From assembly GCF_023898315.1 (NCBI RefSeq), contig NC_064619.1, positions 502,296,594 to 502,360,593 on the forward strand: 64,000 nucleotides of DNA, in the 5' to 3' direction. The notes beneath the pieces were generated by a model. It saw only the letters and a list, made by a program, of their open reading frames with translations. It was not told the origin of the DNA and did not search any database. Positions 22,542-34,122 of this stretch are shown piece by piece. The stretch is from Schistocerca nitens (lineage: Eukaryota; Arthropoda; Insecta; Orthoptera; Acrididae). Numbering within the stretch: the first letter of the stretch is position 1; each line of letters begins with the position of its first letter. The translations under genes and the position numbers were made by a program.

Positions 22542-24163
22542 CCTAGTGGGACTATTTAAATGCTGGAGAATGTAGGCAACATTTAGTGTACTAACAACAT
22601 TTATTTTCCCAAAACAGACATAAATTATGCTAAACAAGTTATTGATTGAATACCGTAAACAACTAACAGGTGATTTAAGACTACACTGGACAAGGATCCT
22701 GGGTGGCAGAGACAGTTTAACTAGTGGAGTGAGTGAAGTACTATTGCCCTCAAAATGTGGATGACGCAATCTGAATTGATCTGACGCTGAGCAGACTATG
22801 ATTGATCAAATTTACTGAACTTTCTCTACATAGGTGCAGCAGAGAGCAAGTGGAGATAGCGATATGTACGCCCTGACAATGCCGGAGCAGCAGTGCATTG
22901 CCCTATTTGCTTCGTGCGGTGATGTAAGTTGCAGCTGACGACATGCGTGCGGCGGAGGGAGAATTGGAGACAGCACCTGTGAATCGATCGTGGCCACGAA
23001 AGAAATGCAAAAATCTTATTGTCTAACAATCAGGAAGACGTATCGCAGTTTACTCTCTACCAGAGCCCTAAAGTCATGGTAAATCCCATTGTGTGACACA
23101 TCCGTTCGCTAGTCGTACCAAGAACCAAATTGGCTTACTTATACGACAGAGCGCACAAGGATATCAAACGTCAAGACTGGTAAACCAAAAACGAATAAGT
23201 GTGCCCTCAGTTATGGAGTAGTCTCAGATCTTTGAAGTCACACTGTCGGTACAGTAAGAACTGCACCACAGGCTCTGCAGTGTAAAGTACTCGCAAGTGA
23301 AGCCAGTCTCAGTACCAACCACACATGCCAGATCTTCGACCAGAAGTGCTTACCAGACCATAGTCCCACACCTGAGAACTTTGTGCCTCTCCAGAAAAAA
23401 AATCCTTTTTCCCGTGAAGTGCATGAACGACACCGCCTTCACACCATCTTGAGCCAACCACAGAGCTCTAGAGGCGCTAAATCTCCATTCCCACACGAAA
23501 GCACAAACTCATGTCGAACCAGGGCAAGAGTTAAGAAACCTGCATCTCTGAAAATAAAGAAACCGCCAATTACTGGTTTTTCTTAAGTTTTTGCAGAGGA
23601 GGAAGATGAGTTTTTCCATGGCAACAAGCGAACAGATACAATCTCAAGGATCTTTATCTAAATAAAGTAATAAAGATTCTGTCTCCAACCGTTTCTTGGG
23701 AAGCTGGGAAAGTGGTTCACTGGCCTATTTTCACTATAGGCAAACACGAAAACAGGTGAATTTTATTACCTGTGGTTCTGCACAGAATGCCTGGTTTACG
23801 ACTCCACTGTGTAGATGCGTTCCTTCAGACCGTCGCCCCATCGCAGGCTTCCTCTGGCGCCACAGGAGGTAGCACAGCATTGTTCTGCTGGAGTCATGTC
23901 TCGATGAGGGGCTGCCCTCTCTGCCCTGTACGGCTGTGGGCATGTCCCGCAAGATTTACTAAGGGATGAGGTCGCTGCCAATTGCTTTCAACTCCCAACA
24001 AACAATTACTATAAAAATCATAAAAATACCTCATGCTATTAGCGCCCTACCAGGCTGCATTAACATCTGCTGAGGCCGTTAACTTTCTAGAGTCTCGCTC
24101 AAGGTTCGTCAGGTTGTAATAAAATCTTTAATGATTTTCCATATGCGAAAAATAGGTGGGAGA
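22542..24163. other. no gene recognised
   Basis: About 1.6 kb without a supported gene or repeat family. A moderately GC-rich stretch at 23790-23960 has open frames on both strands but no domain. Confidence 0.4.
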
Positions 24164-24651
24164 GAAACTTCCTGGCAGATTAAAACTGTGTGCCGGACCG
24201 AGACTCGAATTCGGGACCTTTGCCTGTCGCGGGCAAGTGCTCTATCAACTGAGCTACCCAAGCACGACTCACGCCCTGTCCTCACAGCTTTACTTCTGCC
24301 AATACCTCGTCTCCTACCTTCCAAACTTTACAGAAGCTCTCCTGCGAACCTTGCAGAACTAGCACTCCTGAAAGAAAGGATATTGCGGAGACATGGCTTA
24401 GCCACAGCCTGGGGGATGTTTCCAGAATGAGATTTTCACTCTGCAGCGGAGTGTGCGCTGATATGAAACTTCCTGGCAGATTAAAACTGTGTGCCCGACC
24501 GAGACTCGAACTCGGGACCTTTGCCTTTCGCGGGCAAGTGCTCTACCAACTGAGCTACCCAAGCACGACTCACGCCCTGTCCTCACAGCTTCACTTCTAC
24601 CAGTACCTCGTCTCCTACCTTCCAAACTTTACAGAAGCTCTCCCGCGAACC
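24164..24651 (-). repeat. tandem tRNA-derived repeat, 301-bp period, 1.6 units
   Basis: Two direct copies of the same unit, starting at 24164 and 24465 (both gaaacttcctggcag...), nearly identical over about 187 bp. The second is cut short at about 24651. On the minus strand each holds a tRNA-like head: box A gtagctcagttg and box B gagttcgagtctcgg, in a cloverleaf-like context. The unit includes ctcacgccctgtcctca and ctcgtctcctaccttcc. It reads like a SINE or tRNA-containing repeat that expanded in tandem. It is not a functional tRNA gene, since the 3' flank and anticodon arm do not fit cleanly. Confidence 0.75.
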
Positions 24652-24990
24652 ACAATGCAGCCATGGCGTATCTCCTTACAGCCACGTCGACCAAAGGCTT
24701 ATGACACATAGAACTTTCCAGTATTTTTTCCGAGATTTTAAGGAGATGGTTTTAATGTGTTAACAAGTTTACTGGTTCACCCATGTTTTGCTGTATGTGG
24801 TCAGCCAATGACATTTCCCTTGGCCTTTCTTTATCGTTTTACTTGTGTTTTAATCTCATCTATAGCTACTTTCACTCTTTGTCTATTGTTTTTGCACATG
24901 TGAGATACATTGATTGTGTAGTCAACTGGAGTACCTAACTGGCAACAACTTTAGAGACTGCCTCGGTATTTTCTTGTTTTAATTGTCAGT

Positions 24991-24992
<2 letters not shown>
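24652..24992. other. no gene recognised
   Basis: AT-rich spacer leading to the CA microsatellite. Confidence 0.4.
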
Positions 24993-25052
<60 letters not shown>

Positions 25053-25073
25053 CCACACACATACACACACACA
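24993..25073. repeat. (CA)n microsatellite
   Basis: About 80 bp of CA dinucleotides, pure to about 25050 and then interrupted (gcccacacacatacac). Confidence 0.98.
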
Positions 25074-25203
25074 AGACGTATATCTTACAACTTAACCCAT
25101 CTGCATAAGTATGATTCTTCCCAATTGATGAATAACCTAAAAAACTGAACTTGCTTAACAGTAAAACCCACTACATATGATTGCTGGACGTATCCTTAAA
25201 TCC

Positions 25204-25385
25204 CACTGTTCTAGGCGCTCAGTCCGGAACCGCGCGACTGCTACGGTCGCAGGTTCGAATCTTGCCTCGGGCATGGATGTGTGTCATGTTCTTAAGTTAG
25301 TTAGATTTAAATAGTTCTAGGTTCTAGGGGACTGATGACCACAGCTGTTAAGTCCCATAGTGCTCAGAGCCATTTGAACCATTTT
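25204..25385 (+). mobile_element. tRNA-derived SINE, head type A, 5'-truncated
   Basis: Starts within the head (ctgttctaggcgct), has box B ggttcgaatcttg, the core ggggactgatgacc and ends ccatttgaaccattttttt. The flanks show a probable imperfect duplication (ttaaatcccac before, ttaaagcccac after). The leading gccggccg and box A segment is missing. Confidence 0.88.
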
Positions 25386-25413
25386 TTTAAAGCCCACGAG
25401 CCATTTCAGTGTT

Positions 25414-25620
25414 CAAAAAATGTTCAAATGTGTGTCAAATCTTATGGGACTTAACTGCTAAGGTCATCAGTCGCTAATCTTACACACTACTTAACCTAAA
25501 TCATCCTAAGGACAAACACACACACCCATGCCCGAGGGAGGACTCGAACCTCCGCCGGGACCAGCCGCACAGCCCATTACCGCAGCGCCTGAGAACGCTC
25601 GGCTAATCCCTCGCGGCCCG
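25414..25620 (-). mobile_element. tRNA-derived SINE, head type B
   Basis: Reverse-oriented. 3' end aaatgttcaaatgtgtg, core complement ctgctaaggtcatcag, head with gactcgaacctccgcc (box B complement) and ggctaatccctcgcgg at its 5' end. Flanks tttcagtgtt (25404-25413) and tttcattgtt (25621-25630) form a 10-bp duplication with one mismatch. Confidence 0.9.
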
Positions 25621-25714
25621 TTTCATTGTTGTGTGATCTGCTACAGCTTTAAAAAAATCTACATATAAGTAGTAACGGATTAAGTGATGCCACAAATAAA
25701 AGTGTTGCTGACAC

Positions 25715-26010
25715 ATTTTTTTCTGAAAGTCTGATGGTACTTTGCCAGTCTCTTAGATCCTACACACCAACTTAAACAATTGTTTTGTTGCCACTACACC
25801 CAAGGATTTAATCTGTTCCGATGGAATGTCACATGTCCCTTCTGCCTTATTTCATCTCAAGTCTTCTAGAGCTCAATGCCAGCCTTGTCGACCTCAATTT
25901 CTTATTTTAAAATGTCGTAAGAGAAATTCTCGCCCTCGTGGAGGCCATGCTTTCCACCTATTCGCCCTCTCTTCTCCGTTCAAGAGTGGAATTTCCATTG
26001 CAATTTTGAT
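25715..26010 (-). mobile_element. RTE LINE fragment
   Basis: Aligns by eye with 39055-39385 of the larger RTE copy (same strand). Shared phrases include tctgatggaatgt, ccttctgccttattt and ttccacctatt. It covers part of the linker between endonuclease and reverse transcriptase. About one base in five differs, and there is an internal deletion. Confidence 0.8.
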
Positions 26011-26024
26011 TTAAATACCTGTAA

Positions 26025-28130
26025 ACACAACAAAATCTATAAGCGTTACTCCGTTCTGGGCTCTTTATCAGTACAGTTTCTATCGATAGTGACCATGGAT
26101 TACCACTTTCTTATGCAATCCTGTTATGGAGCTGTTGATTAATAAATTCCTCCATCACGGGTTGTAGATGATGTGCAATTTGAGTAGTTTTTGGCATACC
26201 TCGGAATAGTCGAGGAGTGTAAAAGAGTTCCACGTTTTCATATAACTATATTTTAATCTTCTCCTCATCACGTCCTTTAAATAGCGATACCTTTTCCCAA
26301 AGTTCGGCTAAGGCGACAGACTGTCACAGCTTCGAATATTCTTTCCTGAAGTCACTTTTTTCTTAGAGGCCTTTATGGTTGCTAATTGCCTCTCTTCTTT
26401 CGTGAGCTTCCTAAACTTCCAAGTTAGGTACCGGTGCATCTCGTGATAGCTCCACTTCTAGTGAACCAAAATTGTCCGTGCTGACGGGCACTTTGCAGCT
26501 ACCGTCAACGTCTTGTACATCTAACTATGGCGAATAAAACACTATCCCCCCCCCCCCCCCAATTCTTCATTTTCCATAAAGGGCTCAACTACACACTATA
26601 AGGTAAGTCCACTACTACGTCCACCCGGACTCTCTGTATCTCACGGCAGTAGAGTCTATAAGACCTAGAACGCAGTTCAGCCAGGTGCTCTGGCGCCTGA
26701 GATGTGTCTTGAGTTTGTTCGCTTCTTTCCGCAGTAAAACCGATCGATTTGGCTTGATATTCAGTCAGAAAATCTGTTCCAAATATGACGTTGTAGCTGA
26801 ATCCTACACTAGGGAGAACTTCGACGCGAACCCGGAAGTCTTCCCTCACCGTCCGATTCACTGGTAACACTTGAATGTCTACAACATTCCCTCATATGTT
26901 TAACGTTTGGGTGCGAAGCCCACCCTGCGACCCCGTACCTCAAGATGGACTCTCCCAACACCAGCTGTTACGTTCATTTCCTACAACCAGTTTACACTTT
27001 TTTTATGCTTTTTACATTGCGACTTCCTACAATAACGATGAATGTGGTCAGGGTGAACGCATTTATAGCATACTGTCTCAGTATTAAAAAGGCTTTTTCT
27101 CCCTAAGCTTCGTCACTACATTAATGTCATGCTGCTGCATCATTTACAGCCTTATTTACTGCCTGAGGGAAGTTTATAGTACCTTACATGAGACTTCAGC
27201 AGTGAACTCCCGCAAAAACGCACCTAGCCCTCTTTGTTCTGCTTTCTGTAAAACGGTCCTACTGATGTTTTTGCTATCTGTCAACTCATACATATTAATG
27301 TTTATCTTCTTTATGCTATACACAAACCTCTACATAGAATTTATGTTATCCCTTCTATAGCGCTCCATTAGCGCTTCCTGTAAATCCTGGAAGGACTCAG
27401 GATTTCTCAGTTTTTCGTGCCACATCTTCTTTACTCTAGCAACCACCTGCTAATTACTCATACTTAGCAATTATTCATCATTACAGTTCCCTAATGGCTC
27501 TGAGCACTATGGGACTTAACATCTGTGGTCATCAGTCACCTAGAACTTAGAACTACTTAAACCTAACTAACCTAAGGACATCACATACATCCATGCCCGA
27601 GGCAGGATTCGAACCTGCGACCGTAGCGGTCACGCGGTTCCAGACCGAAGCGCCAGAACCGCACGGCCACACTGGCCGGCACAGTTCCCTAACTTAGCAA
27701 CTCTACGTAAACCATATATTAAAGAAACCCAGATATCCTTCTCAGACTACACCCGAGAATGGGGTCATTAATGAAGCGGTGCTTTCATCTAGGATAGATA
27801 GGGATAGGTTAGGAAGTTCCCTTAATTCCTCTCTGACGTACTTTTACACTATTTTCCAGCAGGTGAGCTAAATAATCCAGTTAGATCTGAGCTGCTCCCT
27901 GAGTTGACGCTTTTTTAGTTACTGCCATTATGCTTATGTATTGCTACGAAAAGCGTACAATATAGCCCACGAAAGAAGAGATGCAGGAAGCAACCATATA
28001 GGCCTGTAAGAAAAAAGAACTTCCTGTCTCACTTACTTGCAGATTTCCGTTGAACGGCACTGCTGCACTGCCACTATCATCGTCATTACTCGAAGCTTCT
28101 GAAGGTCTCCTGACATTTTTAGCAGGGTTC
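26025..28130 (-). mobile_element. Ty3/Gypsy-like LTR retroelement fossil
   Basis: Old, incomplete and broken (many breaks). On the minus strand the parts in order are a gag-like region (about 26880-27480), a retroviral-type aspartyl protease region with an ILGTDFL-like motif (about 26590-26870), and the beginning of a Ty3/Gypsy reverse transcriptase (about 26030-26160). A type A SINE sits in the gag-like region. I could not identify a pair of LTRs. The GC-rich stretch 28140-28860 just upstream could be its leader or LTR, but that is a guess. Confidence 0.6.
27495..27680 (-). mobile_element. tRNA-derived SINE, head type A
   Basis: Reverse-oriented type A element with ctctgagcactatggg at the 3' end, gattcgaacctgcgac (box B complement) and a head ending actggccggc. 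Target duplication acagttccctaa at 27483-27494 and 27681-27692 is perfect (12 bp). It interrupts the Gypsy fossil and is therefore younger. Confidence 0.94.
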
Positions 28131-28872
28131 TGGCTTTAGTCGAGTGGCTTATCTGGTAGAGGCGGACTATAGGTACAGATAAGGTAGTAACAACTGGTGA
28201 CAAACAGTTTATTTATTACTGAGTCTTACAGGCATAGATACAGCATCTAAGGAGACGGGAGGCGGCGGAGAGCAGAGACACAGGACAGGATGGCGTGCGA
28301 GGAGACTCTCGTGTTAGAACTTTCGTCAAAGTGGCGTGCCAGCGACCTTGCTCGATGTGCAAGGTTCTGCTCCGAACAGCATCAGGAGGCACGCTTCTGC
28401 TCTCGTAACTGCGGTCAGAATGGACTGGCTTGGAGCCGCAGTGATGGATGACGGTGGCCAGGACTGGACCTGGAACTGGTGACTCGGAGACAGTGGCATG
28501 CGACGATGGACTCCGATGGTTCGGAGTTCAGATGACGTTAGTTAGATCTCCCAGCCTATCCAGATTGTGGTTAGACCGCAGGAAAAAGTCCCGACGGGAT
28601 GGCGGAGAGACGCTGAGCCAACACACAGCGGACGTCGATTCGAAGCCCGACATGTCCAGTATGACCGGAAAAGACATGGCAGGACTCGTTGCGGTTGAGG
28701 TCATGTACGGAGCCAGCCAAGCGTCTTCGAGATGTCTCAAAAACCTGCTGAAGGAGCGTGCTCCCAGATCGTGGTTGCGGAGCTGCTGGCAAGCGTAAGC
28801 AACGAGCTTGCAGGTGTCAGCCAGTGTACGCACTTCGGCATCTGTCCCCCGCTTGTGCTTGTGGGAAGAATA
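28131..28872. other. GC-richer stretch, no gene recognised
   Basis: About 700 bp with elevated G+C. Frames on both strands (for example 28448-28798 +) have no domain I recognise. An AATAAA-type signal is present on the minus strand near 28210. It may be the leader or LTR region of the adjoining Gypsy fossil. Confidence 0.3.
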
Positions 28873-30303
28873 GTTGAGGACCATTTTAACAAAACTCAAC
28901 AAACGTCATTTAGAAAACTATACAGGAGAGGTATTTTTAGTTGTAGCTGCTCAATGTCGTTGATCCAAAACAATTTTAAAAAAATGATAATGATCATCCA
29001 TGTAGATAGGGGTTGATGAAGCAGTAAATGAAGTTCATCGGTAATCTCCTTTATTGAGAAAAAAAAACTAGAAATTACAATTTTTTACAAAACTCAACAT
29101 ACCCACGGTTTCAAATGTGATGGTTTCTTTTACGCTTCGAATACCTACTACAACGGAGCGAGTAAATTCCAAAACTGGAGAGATATTTTTACCCAGAAAC
29201 TGATGCTATATAACTTCCATGCTCGAATTTTTCATTTGGGGAAGCCGTTTTAGAGCCATTCTAACACGTAAGTAACTCACTTTTCCGCTAAACTAGTAAA
29301 AACCGCGATCTTTGACGATCGATTGTGGGTAAACAGCTAACAGATTTTAGCTGTCAAGTAGGTCATTCTACGAGAAATTTTATGCTCTTTCATTCTGTAT
29401 CGTTTTGGAATAATAGCCAGAAAACTGAAGAAAAGTCCACAAATTTCGTGGTTTTTCTGCCCGCAAAAGTTTAGCACGATACAGAAATCGTCGCAAACTC
29501 ATTAAACTTTTCTATAAGATGCCCAATGTCGATTAAAATTATTTCCAGCTTTTGCATATATATTGGGCAGCAATAGTCTAATTTGTCTACGCTAATCGAA
29601 GTTAGAAATTATCCTGTTCAACTTTTGTTTTATTAACATACACGCTATCTCTGCAATGAATAAGATCATTGAACCCCAAACATCCTGCTTTGGACGTTTT
29701 TTCCTTTGTTGTTACAGTCTGTACTCAGATCTTCATTTGAGGGTGCAATTGTGAATTTCTAACTCTTTTTGACGTTGACGAATCCTGCTTTTTATTGCAC
29801 TTTTCACGTCCTGAATTGTTTCAAAGTATTCTAAATCTTCTAATATCTTAATAATGTTGATCCATTAAGATTGTACTACAACAGCTGCTAATCTTTTAGT
29901 AAAACAGTGTCCGCACATGAAAGAGAACAAACAGGATAGTACGCATTTTTGTCCAACAAACACATGGCAGGCAGTTCGTTTATGTTGTGTGTGCCACTAA
30001 CTGACGATAAACACATGCTAGTGTAAAGGCAATTAAATTTATCTTTTAAATTTTATGTTCTATGATTCAACCATGTGGTGTAGAACAAGGATTAGATGAA
30101 TTTTGTGGAATCTGGAAAGATGGAATGTCAAGTTTTGTGAAAATTTTATACATACAAACTAGTTTTACAACGGGAAATATTCAGTTTTGCCGTTTTCTTT
30201 TCTTTTTGTCGTTGTGTGAGTCTCGTATTAAAGTATCAGAATCCGTTAAAAACGTATTTTCAAAAAACTGGTGTTTGTTGAGTTTTGTTAAGATAGTCCT
30301 CAA
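28873..30303. mobile_element. unclassified element with terminal inverted repeats, about 1.43 kb
   Basis: The ends are inverted copies of each other over about 35 bp: ttgaggaccattttaac at 28873 on the plus strand and the matching ttgaggactatcttaac read on the minus strand from about 30303. Both continue with aaaactcaacaaac. Further acaaaactcaaca-like words occur subterminally at about 29085 (direct) and about 30128 (inverted). No transposase-like frame lies inside, so it is probably non-autonomous. Flanking duplication is not clear (no clean 8-bp or TTAA match), so I cannot place it in a superfamily. Confidence 0.65.
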
Positions 30304-30769
30304 TTCGTAATGCAATTAATTCGTGATGCTATGTAGCTGTTCTCGTGCTGCCACATTTACACAACTGGCGCAAATGGATAGTTCCGTTTCGTTCCTAATT
30401 AAGAGTGTTACTCATATGCTTTCATGTACTCTGTAATGTGCGAATCCCAAAGCAAACCACTGAAATTACTTTTTGTGTTATCAGTCTACGAAAATATCGT
30501 CACCAATGTGGAATGCACGGCTATATGGAATTTTACGTTCTGTTTCCCTTGTGGTATTCGAAACGGATAAATTTTTGCAAGTAGTATATTCTTGTCATCT
30601 GAAATGGAAAAAAATTATATGTGGAGAACCAAGTGAATTTCATCGCATGATAGTAAATTTTTCTTTCTCGAGGTTTACTGCTTGGTCAGCGAAATAACTG
30701 ACAATGACAGAAGTAACTGGGATACATAATAACATAATGCAGACTGATAACTGTAGCGTAAGCATTTAT
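30304..30769. other. no gene recognised
   Basis: AT-rich spacer. Confidence 0.35.
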
Positions 30770-31090
30770 GAAATATAAGGGTAGATTGGCATTTAATTTA
30801 AGTGTGAAGATGTCTTTTCTGGAAGTATGTGTCTGGAGTGTAGTCTTCAATGGGAGTGAAACGTGGACGATAAACAGTGTAAATAAAAAGAGAACAGAAG
30901 CTTCTGAAAAGTGGTGCTATCGAAGTTGTAAAATAAATGCTTCGATCAGGTAACTAATGAAAAAATACGGGAAAAACATTGATGAGACAACTCCACTAAT
31001 GGAAGCCATAGCTTGATAAAACATATTCTGAAAGTGCTTGATTTGCTAAGGGAGACAACTTTGAGAACTGATGAGGAGAGCAAGACTTGA
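30770..31090 (+). mobile_element. RTE-like LINE C-terminal fragment
   Basis: Plus-strand frame with VWSVVFNGSETWTINSVNKK, then EKWCYRS, matching the RTE C-terminal block VWSTALYGSETWTVGKPEQK...FEMWCYRR seen at about 38140 in the large copy. Downstream DQVTNEKIREK and LIKHILK continue the family pattern (KVRNEEVL..; IGHLL). Stops are present. It lies head-to-head against the next RTE remnant. Confidence 0.75.
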
Positions 31091-31094
31091 ATAC

Positions 31095-32265
31095 AGTAAG
31101 CAATTTCATGTCGTCACCTTCTTTTTTTCTTTTACTGTTCAACCGTGAGGTTGGTTTGCAGTACAGCGCCATTCCTCTCTTGTCTGCCTTTCTCTTCATT
31201 TCCACGTATGTGTTACACCCAACGTCATTCATGATCTGTTGCGTGTATGATATCCTTGATTGCCCCCTCCGATTCCTTCCCTCAGAAGCTCCTTCTGCCA
31301 TTGTTCCAATGATGTTGTGTCGTAGGATGCGCCCTACAAGTTTGCCTCTTCTTGTTTGGATGTGCCTCCACAGAAATCTGGTTTCCTGTACTCTTCTAAG
31401 CTCCTCCTCATTTGTTACTTTGTCTCTCCAGCTGATCTTCATCATCCTTCTACAGCACCACATCTCCAGGGCCTCTAGCCGTCTTCTCTCTTCTCTTCCA
31501 ATTGTCCAAGTTTCACATCCGTACAGGGCCACACTCCAAACGAAACCTTTCATGATACGTTTCCTTATTTTCAGACTGATGTTGTTGCTGGTGGGTAAGT
31601 TCCTTCTCCGATTAAATGCAATTTTGGCCTTTTGTATTGTGGTCGCAATTTCTTTCCGTCTTCTACCATCTCTTGTGATTTTGCTTCCCATGTAAGAAAG
31701 TTCCTCTATCACTTCCCGCTCCTCTCTTCCAAATCTCATTCTCAGAGGTTCATATTCTACTCCTGTACAGCATACCACCACTTTAGTCTCTTTCTTGTTT
31801 ATTCTCATTCCATACTGATTGCATATAATTTTTTCCATTGTTCTGTGGACTTCCTCTAGGTCTTCTTTTGTCTCTGTGACTATAGTAATATCATATGCAT
31901 AACGTAGCATGTCTATCTTCTGCCCGTTAATTTTGATACCCACCTCAGTAGTTTCTCGAACTTGGTCTATGGCTTCCTGGATGTAAGCATTGAATATAAG
32001 AGGACATAGAGCAAATACTTGCCTTACCCCTTTTCTAATATTTGCTTCTTGTTCATGTTGACAGTTCCTAATGACTGCCACCTCATTCTTATAGAAACTG
32101 AGTATCAGAAGGATGTCCTCAGCTTTCTGATCATCTCTTGCCAGATAACGTTACCAAATGCCTTTTCCATATAAGTTGGTTTATTTTTCTGTAATTGCTT
32201 TTCGATAACGAGTCTCAGTGCCAGATTCTCCTCTCTTGTTCCCAATTCCCTTGACCTAGCACCCA
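31095..32265 (-). mobile_element. RTE LINE remnant, reverse transcriptase and C-terminus
   Basis: A 361-codon open frame (30996-32081) plus an upstream piece (32082-32265) with a frameshift between. Blocks: IRKGVRQVFALCPLIFN (counterpart of RQGCALSPLLFN), the active-site position as YAYD (residues 61-64) where FADD/YADD is expected, EELSYMGSKITRDGRR, WSVALYGCETWTIGREERRR and MWCCRRMMKISWRDKV. Loss of the first catalytic Asp would inactivate the enzyme. It is a different RTE subfamily from the 37.7 kb copy. The 5' two-thirds, including the endonuclease, is absent. Confidence 0.85.
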
Positions 32266-33563
32266 CTTAATGCTGTGTGACCACGACTGGCACTAAGTGA
32301 GGATTTGATGTTACTTTCGAAACAAGAAACTGCTTCTGATCAAGATCCATTACTGTCAAAACCGGTTATCTGTCATAAATAAACTAAAAGCGATCAAGGC
32401 TTTAGTCAAGTTTATTCCACACAGGTTGCTTGTTCCTATTAGACAACGCCAAATTTCATTACAGGAAATGCAGTAAAGTAGTAAATAATTGTGGAATTTT
32501 GTAATAGTGAATGCCATGTTATCATATCTGCTTTAGCCTTTGGAGAGGCATGGGACCATGAAGCCACCACTGGCCGTCCCTGAAATGGGAAGACGGCAGC
32601 GCATCGCTCAGGCTGGCGAGTGTATTACGTAGGCGGGAGGCCCGTCCTTCCCGTCGTTAATTTGTGTGAGTGTTGCAATAAATCGTGGCCCGCTCGGCCA
32701 CGCATAAATCAATGTTTCTGAGGCGTTCGCGTGCGACCAACTTCGGCGCGCTGGCTCCGCCGCGTCCTCCGGTTGCCGTTCGAGGAGCCTCTCTGATGGA
32801 ATTAGTTTGCACTGCCCTCGCTGAACTTACACCTTCAACGAAAATTTTCAAGTACTAGAGTGCAACAACAAGGTAGTTTAGCATATCATTAGCGAATAAA
32901 ATTTATTTACTAATACACGTGCGTAGTGGGCTTAGAAATTCCAAATATATAAGGAAACTTTAAGTTCATGTTTCTAAGTTACCAAGTTAAGAAATGTTTA
33001 GATGCTGCGTTCTACGTCTTCCTTTGTTTTACTATCGTCTCCTTAGACAACAGCCTCAGTTCTGTGGTTTGTTTTTACAACTTTCCCTCTCTACTAGTAC
33101 TACTGTTACAAACAAACAAATGCTACTCGTCTTTCATGTGACTCTCAGCGTCCATGGAAAGTGTTGGTTTCTTCTTCGTTGCAAACAAAATGATTTTTAA
33201 AGTGCAATTTTAGTGTTAAAGAGCAATGTTAGTGCCCGTTCGAAAGAGCGGTCCCCGTATCAGCCTGTTGTGATACTTGTGTTACGATTTGTACCAACAA
33301 GGACAGTAAAACACGAGGAATAAGCAGCACTCCAGTAATGACGCACGGTCAAGGTCAATGCTGACTGTAACCGCCATGCAGCTGTTCACTCCCAGTTGGA
33401 GTACTGCTTATGAGTCATGTTGTACTGCTTCTGTTAATACACATCGATAAAATGTAATAACGCAATACACTCTAACCTGGGAGCGCTACGTCGAATTCGA
33501 ACGTAAAATTACGATTTAAAAATAATTTTGTTTGCAATGACAAATAATTAGACGCTTCTCTTC
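32266..33563. other. no gene; GC-rich patch at 32560-32830
   Basis: Mostly AT-rich. A CpG-bearing patch (about 32560-32830) stands out but has no domain-bearing frame. Nothing else recognised. Confidence 0.35.
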
Positions 33564-33921
33564 CACACACACCAAAAAAAGTTTTACATCCCCTCGGTTC
33601 CGAGAGTTCTGGAACCTGTACAGAAAATTGGAACAAAGATCGACATAAACGTCATTTCCGTCCTTTTTATTGCTCGAGAAAACCACACATTACATGTTGT
33701 ACCACCATACAGCGAGATCTTCAGAGGTGGTGATCCAGATTGCTGTACACACCGGTCTCTCTAATAACCAGCAGCAAATCCTCTTGCATTGATACATGCC
33801 TGTATTCGTCGTGGCATATTATCCGCAAGTTTATCAAGGCATTGTGGGTCCAGATTGTCTCACTGCTCAACGGCGCTTCGGTGTAGATCTCTCAGATTGG
33901 TTGGTGGGTCACATCGTTCAT

Positions 33922-34122
33922 GTCGGCCGGGGTGGCCGAGCGGTTCTAGGCGCTTCAGTCTCGAACCGTGCAACCGCTACGGTCGCAGGTTCGAATCCTG
34001 CCTCGGGCATAGATGTGTGTGATGTCCTTAGTTAGTTAGGTTTAAGTAGTTTTAAGTTCCAGGGGACTGATGACCTCAGACCTGAAGTCCCATAGTGCTC
34101 AGAGCCATTTGAACCATTTTGA
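33922..34122 (+). mobile_element. tRNA-derived SINE, head type A, in Tc1
   Basis: Full type A element (gtggccgagcggttctagg head, box B ggttcgaatcctg, core ggggactgatgacctca, end ttgaaccatttt). Duplication acatcgttcat (33911-33921) and acatcgtccat (34123-34133), one mismatch. Confidence 0.93.

Noticed and set aside
24993-25073. CA repeat as a regulatory Z-DNA site
   Set aside because: A plain microsatellite; no nearby gene to regulate.
28448-28902. Open frames of about 120 codons on both strands
   Set aside because: Both strands are open over the same GC-richer DNA and neither shows a recognisable domain.
31087-31695. 202-codon plus-strand frame
   Set aside because: Antisense shadow of the RTE LINE reverse transcriptase.
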